Assembly (NCBI GenBank): GCA_030621805.1
Contig: JAUXGY010000117.1
Span: forward strand, 1 to 6,237
Length of the DNA stretch: 6,237 nucleotides
Source of the DNA: Kiritimatiellales bacterium
GTDB lineage: Bacteria; Verrucomicrobiota; Kiritimatiellia; Kiritimatiellales; Pontiellaceae
Direction: 5' to 3'
Part shown: piece by piece, positions 5,148 to 6,237 of the stretch
Layout of the letters: each line of letters starts with the position of its first letter
Position numbering within the stretch: position 1 is the first letter of the stretch
The notes under the pieces: model-generated
Databases searched by the model: none
Told to the model about the DNA's origin: nothing
What the model saw: the letters and a program-made list of their open reading frames with translations, nothing else
Program-made: the position numbers and the translations under genes

Positions 5148-6215
5148 ATGAATAAGAAGAGAACACAATTTTTAGCCAATCTCGTTAATAGCATCAGTCC
5201 ATCGGGCTACGAAGCACCCGTGGCTAAAGTTTGGAAAGCAGAGGCCGAAACGTTTGCGGCCAAAGTTTGGACGGATACGCACGGAAACTCATATGCCGTT
5301 GTAAACCCCGGCGGTTCGCCACGCGTCATGTTTGCTGGGCACTATGACGAAATCGGATTCCAGATTTCATATATCGACGACAAAGGTTTCCTCTGGATCC
5401 AGGCACTGGGCGGGTGGGACGCGCAGATTGCCCAAGGGCAGCGCGTGCAGGTTTCAACCAAGAAGGGTATTATTCGGGGCGTGGTCGGCAAGGTCGGCAT
5501 CCACATGCAAACCCCCGAGGATCGCAAGAAGGTTTCGGAGATCAAGGATCTCTGGATCGATATCGGAGCGAAGGACCGCAAGGATGCCGAGAAGCGGGTC
5601 GAAATTGGCGACCCGCTCGTGATTGATTCCGGTTTCGACGAGCTGGCCAACGGGTTGGCGGTGGGGCGCGCATTCGACGATCGTGCCGGTGCGTTTGTGA
5701 TTCTCGAAGCGGCACGGCAACTCACGAAGCTCAATCCCAAGGCGGAGATCTATGCTGTGGCGACGGTGCAAGAAGAGATCGGTCTGCGTGGCGCCACCAC
5801 GGCGGCCTACGAAATCAATCCCGACATCGGCATTGCCGTCGACGTAACCTTCTCCACCGACCATCCCAAAATGGGAGAGGTGATGAAGCGCGAGAATTCG
5901 ATCGATCTGGGCAAGGGGCCGGTTATTGCCCGCGGGCCGAACATTAACGCCAAGCTATTCGATCTTCTTGTTAAAACTGCTAAGACGGAAAAGATTCCGT
6001 ACCAGATTAGCGCGGCACCACGCGGCACCGGTACCGACGCCAATGCCATCCAGCTCAGCCGGGGCGGTGTGGTTGCGGGGCTCGTCAGCATTCCGCTGCG
6101 CTACATGCACAGCCCGTGCGAAACCATCAGCCTCAAGGATCTGGAGGATTCGATCCAGCTACTGGCGCAGACCGTGGCGAAGATCACCCCCCGCACTAAC
6201 TTTGTGCCGTTTTAA
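5148..6215 (+). CDS. M42-family metallo-aminopeptidase (glutamyl/TET aminopeptidase type)
   Basis: The 355-residue protein has the usual length of M42 peptidases, which form large cytoplasmic shells and trim amino acids from peptides using two metal ions, usually Zn or Co. The expected residues are all present: His65 and Asp67 in GHYDEIG (64-70), Asp177 in FDDRAG (176-181) as bridging ligand, Glu209 as general base and Glu210 as ligand in VQEEIGLRG, Asp232 in VDVT, and His321 in RYMHSPCE. The PDZ-like dimerisation insert fits about 75-165 (QALGGWDAQIAQGQRVQV onward). Tyr66 stands where Met is common (HMDEIG). ATG 5148 is chosen over an in-frame TTG at 5073 because AAGGAG (5138-5143) precedes it by 4 bases and the MNKKRTQFLANLV start is typical. 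It is divergent from putP. Exact substrate preference (Glu/Asp, Leu or Lys) cannot be read from the sequence. Confidence 0.94.
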   Translation: MNKKRTQFLANLVNSISPSGYEAPVAKVWKAEAETFAAKVWTDTHGNSYAVVNPGGSPRVMFAGHYDEIGFQISYIDDKGFLWIQALGGWDAQIAQGQRVQVSTKKGIIRGVVGKVGIHMQTPEDRKKVSEIKDLWIDIGAKDRKDAEKRVEIGDPLVIDSGFDELANGLAVGRAFDDRAGAFVILEAARQLTKLNPKAEIYAVATVQEEIGLRGATTAAYEINPDIGIAVDVTFSTDHPKMGEVMKRENSIDLGKGPVIARGPNINAKLFDLLVKTAKTEKIPYQISAAPRGTGTDANAIQLSRGGVVAGLVSIPLRYMHSPCETISLKDLEDSIQLLAQTVAKITPRTNFVPF

Positions 6216-6237
6216 TCGTCCACCAGCTGCTCGATGA

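Noticed and set aside
5342..5864. Minus-strand frames of 132 and 136 codons within the M42 gene
   Set aside because: They are antisense to a gene with every catalytic residue in place and have no family features.
1..6237. Search for a CRISPR array, tRNA, rRNA, riboswitch, toxin-antitoxin or defence cluster
   Set aside because: No regularly spaced repeats, conserved RNA motifs or matching protein signatures were seen on either strand.

Overview
This 6.2-kb window looks like ordinary chromosome from a Gram-negative bacterium. A lipoprotein with a signal-peptidase-II type leader implies an outer membrane, the start sites have strong AAGGAG-type ribosome binding sites, and genes are tightly packed with mixed strands. 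The phylum cannot be fixed from sequence alone. The gene mix and start-site style would fit the Planctomycetes-Verrucomicrobia-Kiritimatiellota group, but that is a guess.

Layout, left to right. At 1-179 (minus) is the N-terminal part of a transposase that runs off the window; its first ~30 residues look like an IS3-type OrfA and the rest like an IS4-type transposase. The non-coding stretch 180-386 holds four consecutive inverted repeats. A DUF4136 lipoprotein gene (387-965, minus) is divergent from a rightward run of genes: an HI0933/YhiN-type flavoprotein (1015-2112), a SlyD-type FKBP prolyl isomerase (2188-2610), a 50-residue single-pass membrane peptide (2627-2779) and an unrecognised protein with about six membrane segments (2828-3556). 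That last gene overlaps tail-to-tail by 14 bp with putP, a sodium/proline symporter (3543-5033, minus). putP is divergent from an M42-family metallo-aminopeptidase (5148-6215) across a 114-bp control region containing a spaced 8-bp inverted repeat.

How the genes may relate: the flavoprotein, SlyD, small peptide and membrane protein are co-directional with gaps of 75, 16 and 48 bp and could be one transcript, but no shared pathway is evident. PutP (amino-acid uptake) and the M42 peptidase (release of amino acids from peptides) share a divergent control region, which makes a loose nutritional link plausible.

I found no CRISPR array, tRNA, rRNA, riboswitch or defence-type gene cluster, and nothing that amounts to a new system. 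The points most worth a second look are the chimeric transposase start, the stacked inverted repeats beside it, the small membrane peptide with its unknown membrane-protein neighbour, and a good promoter whose -35 box reaches into the start codon of the divergent gene.
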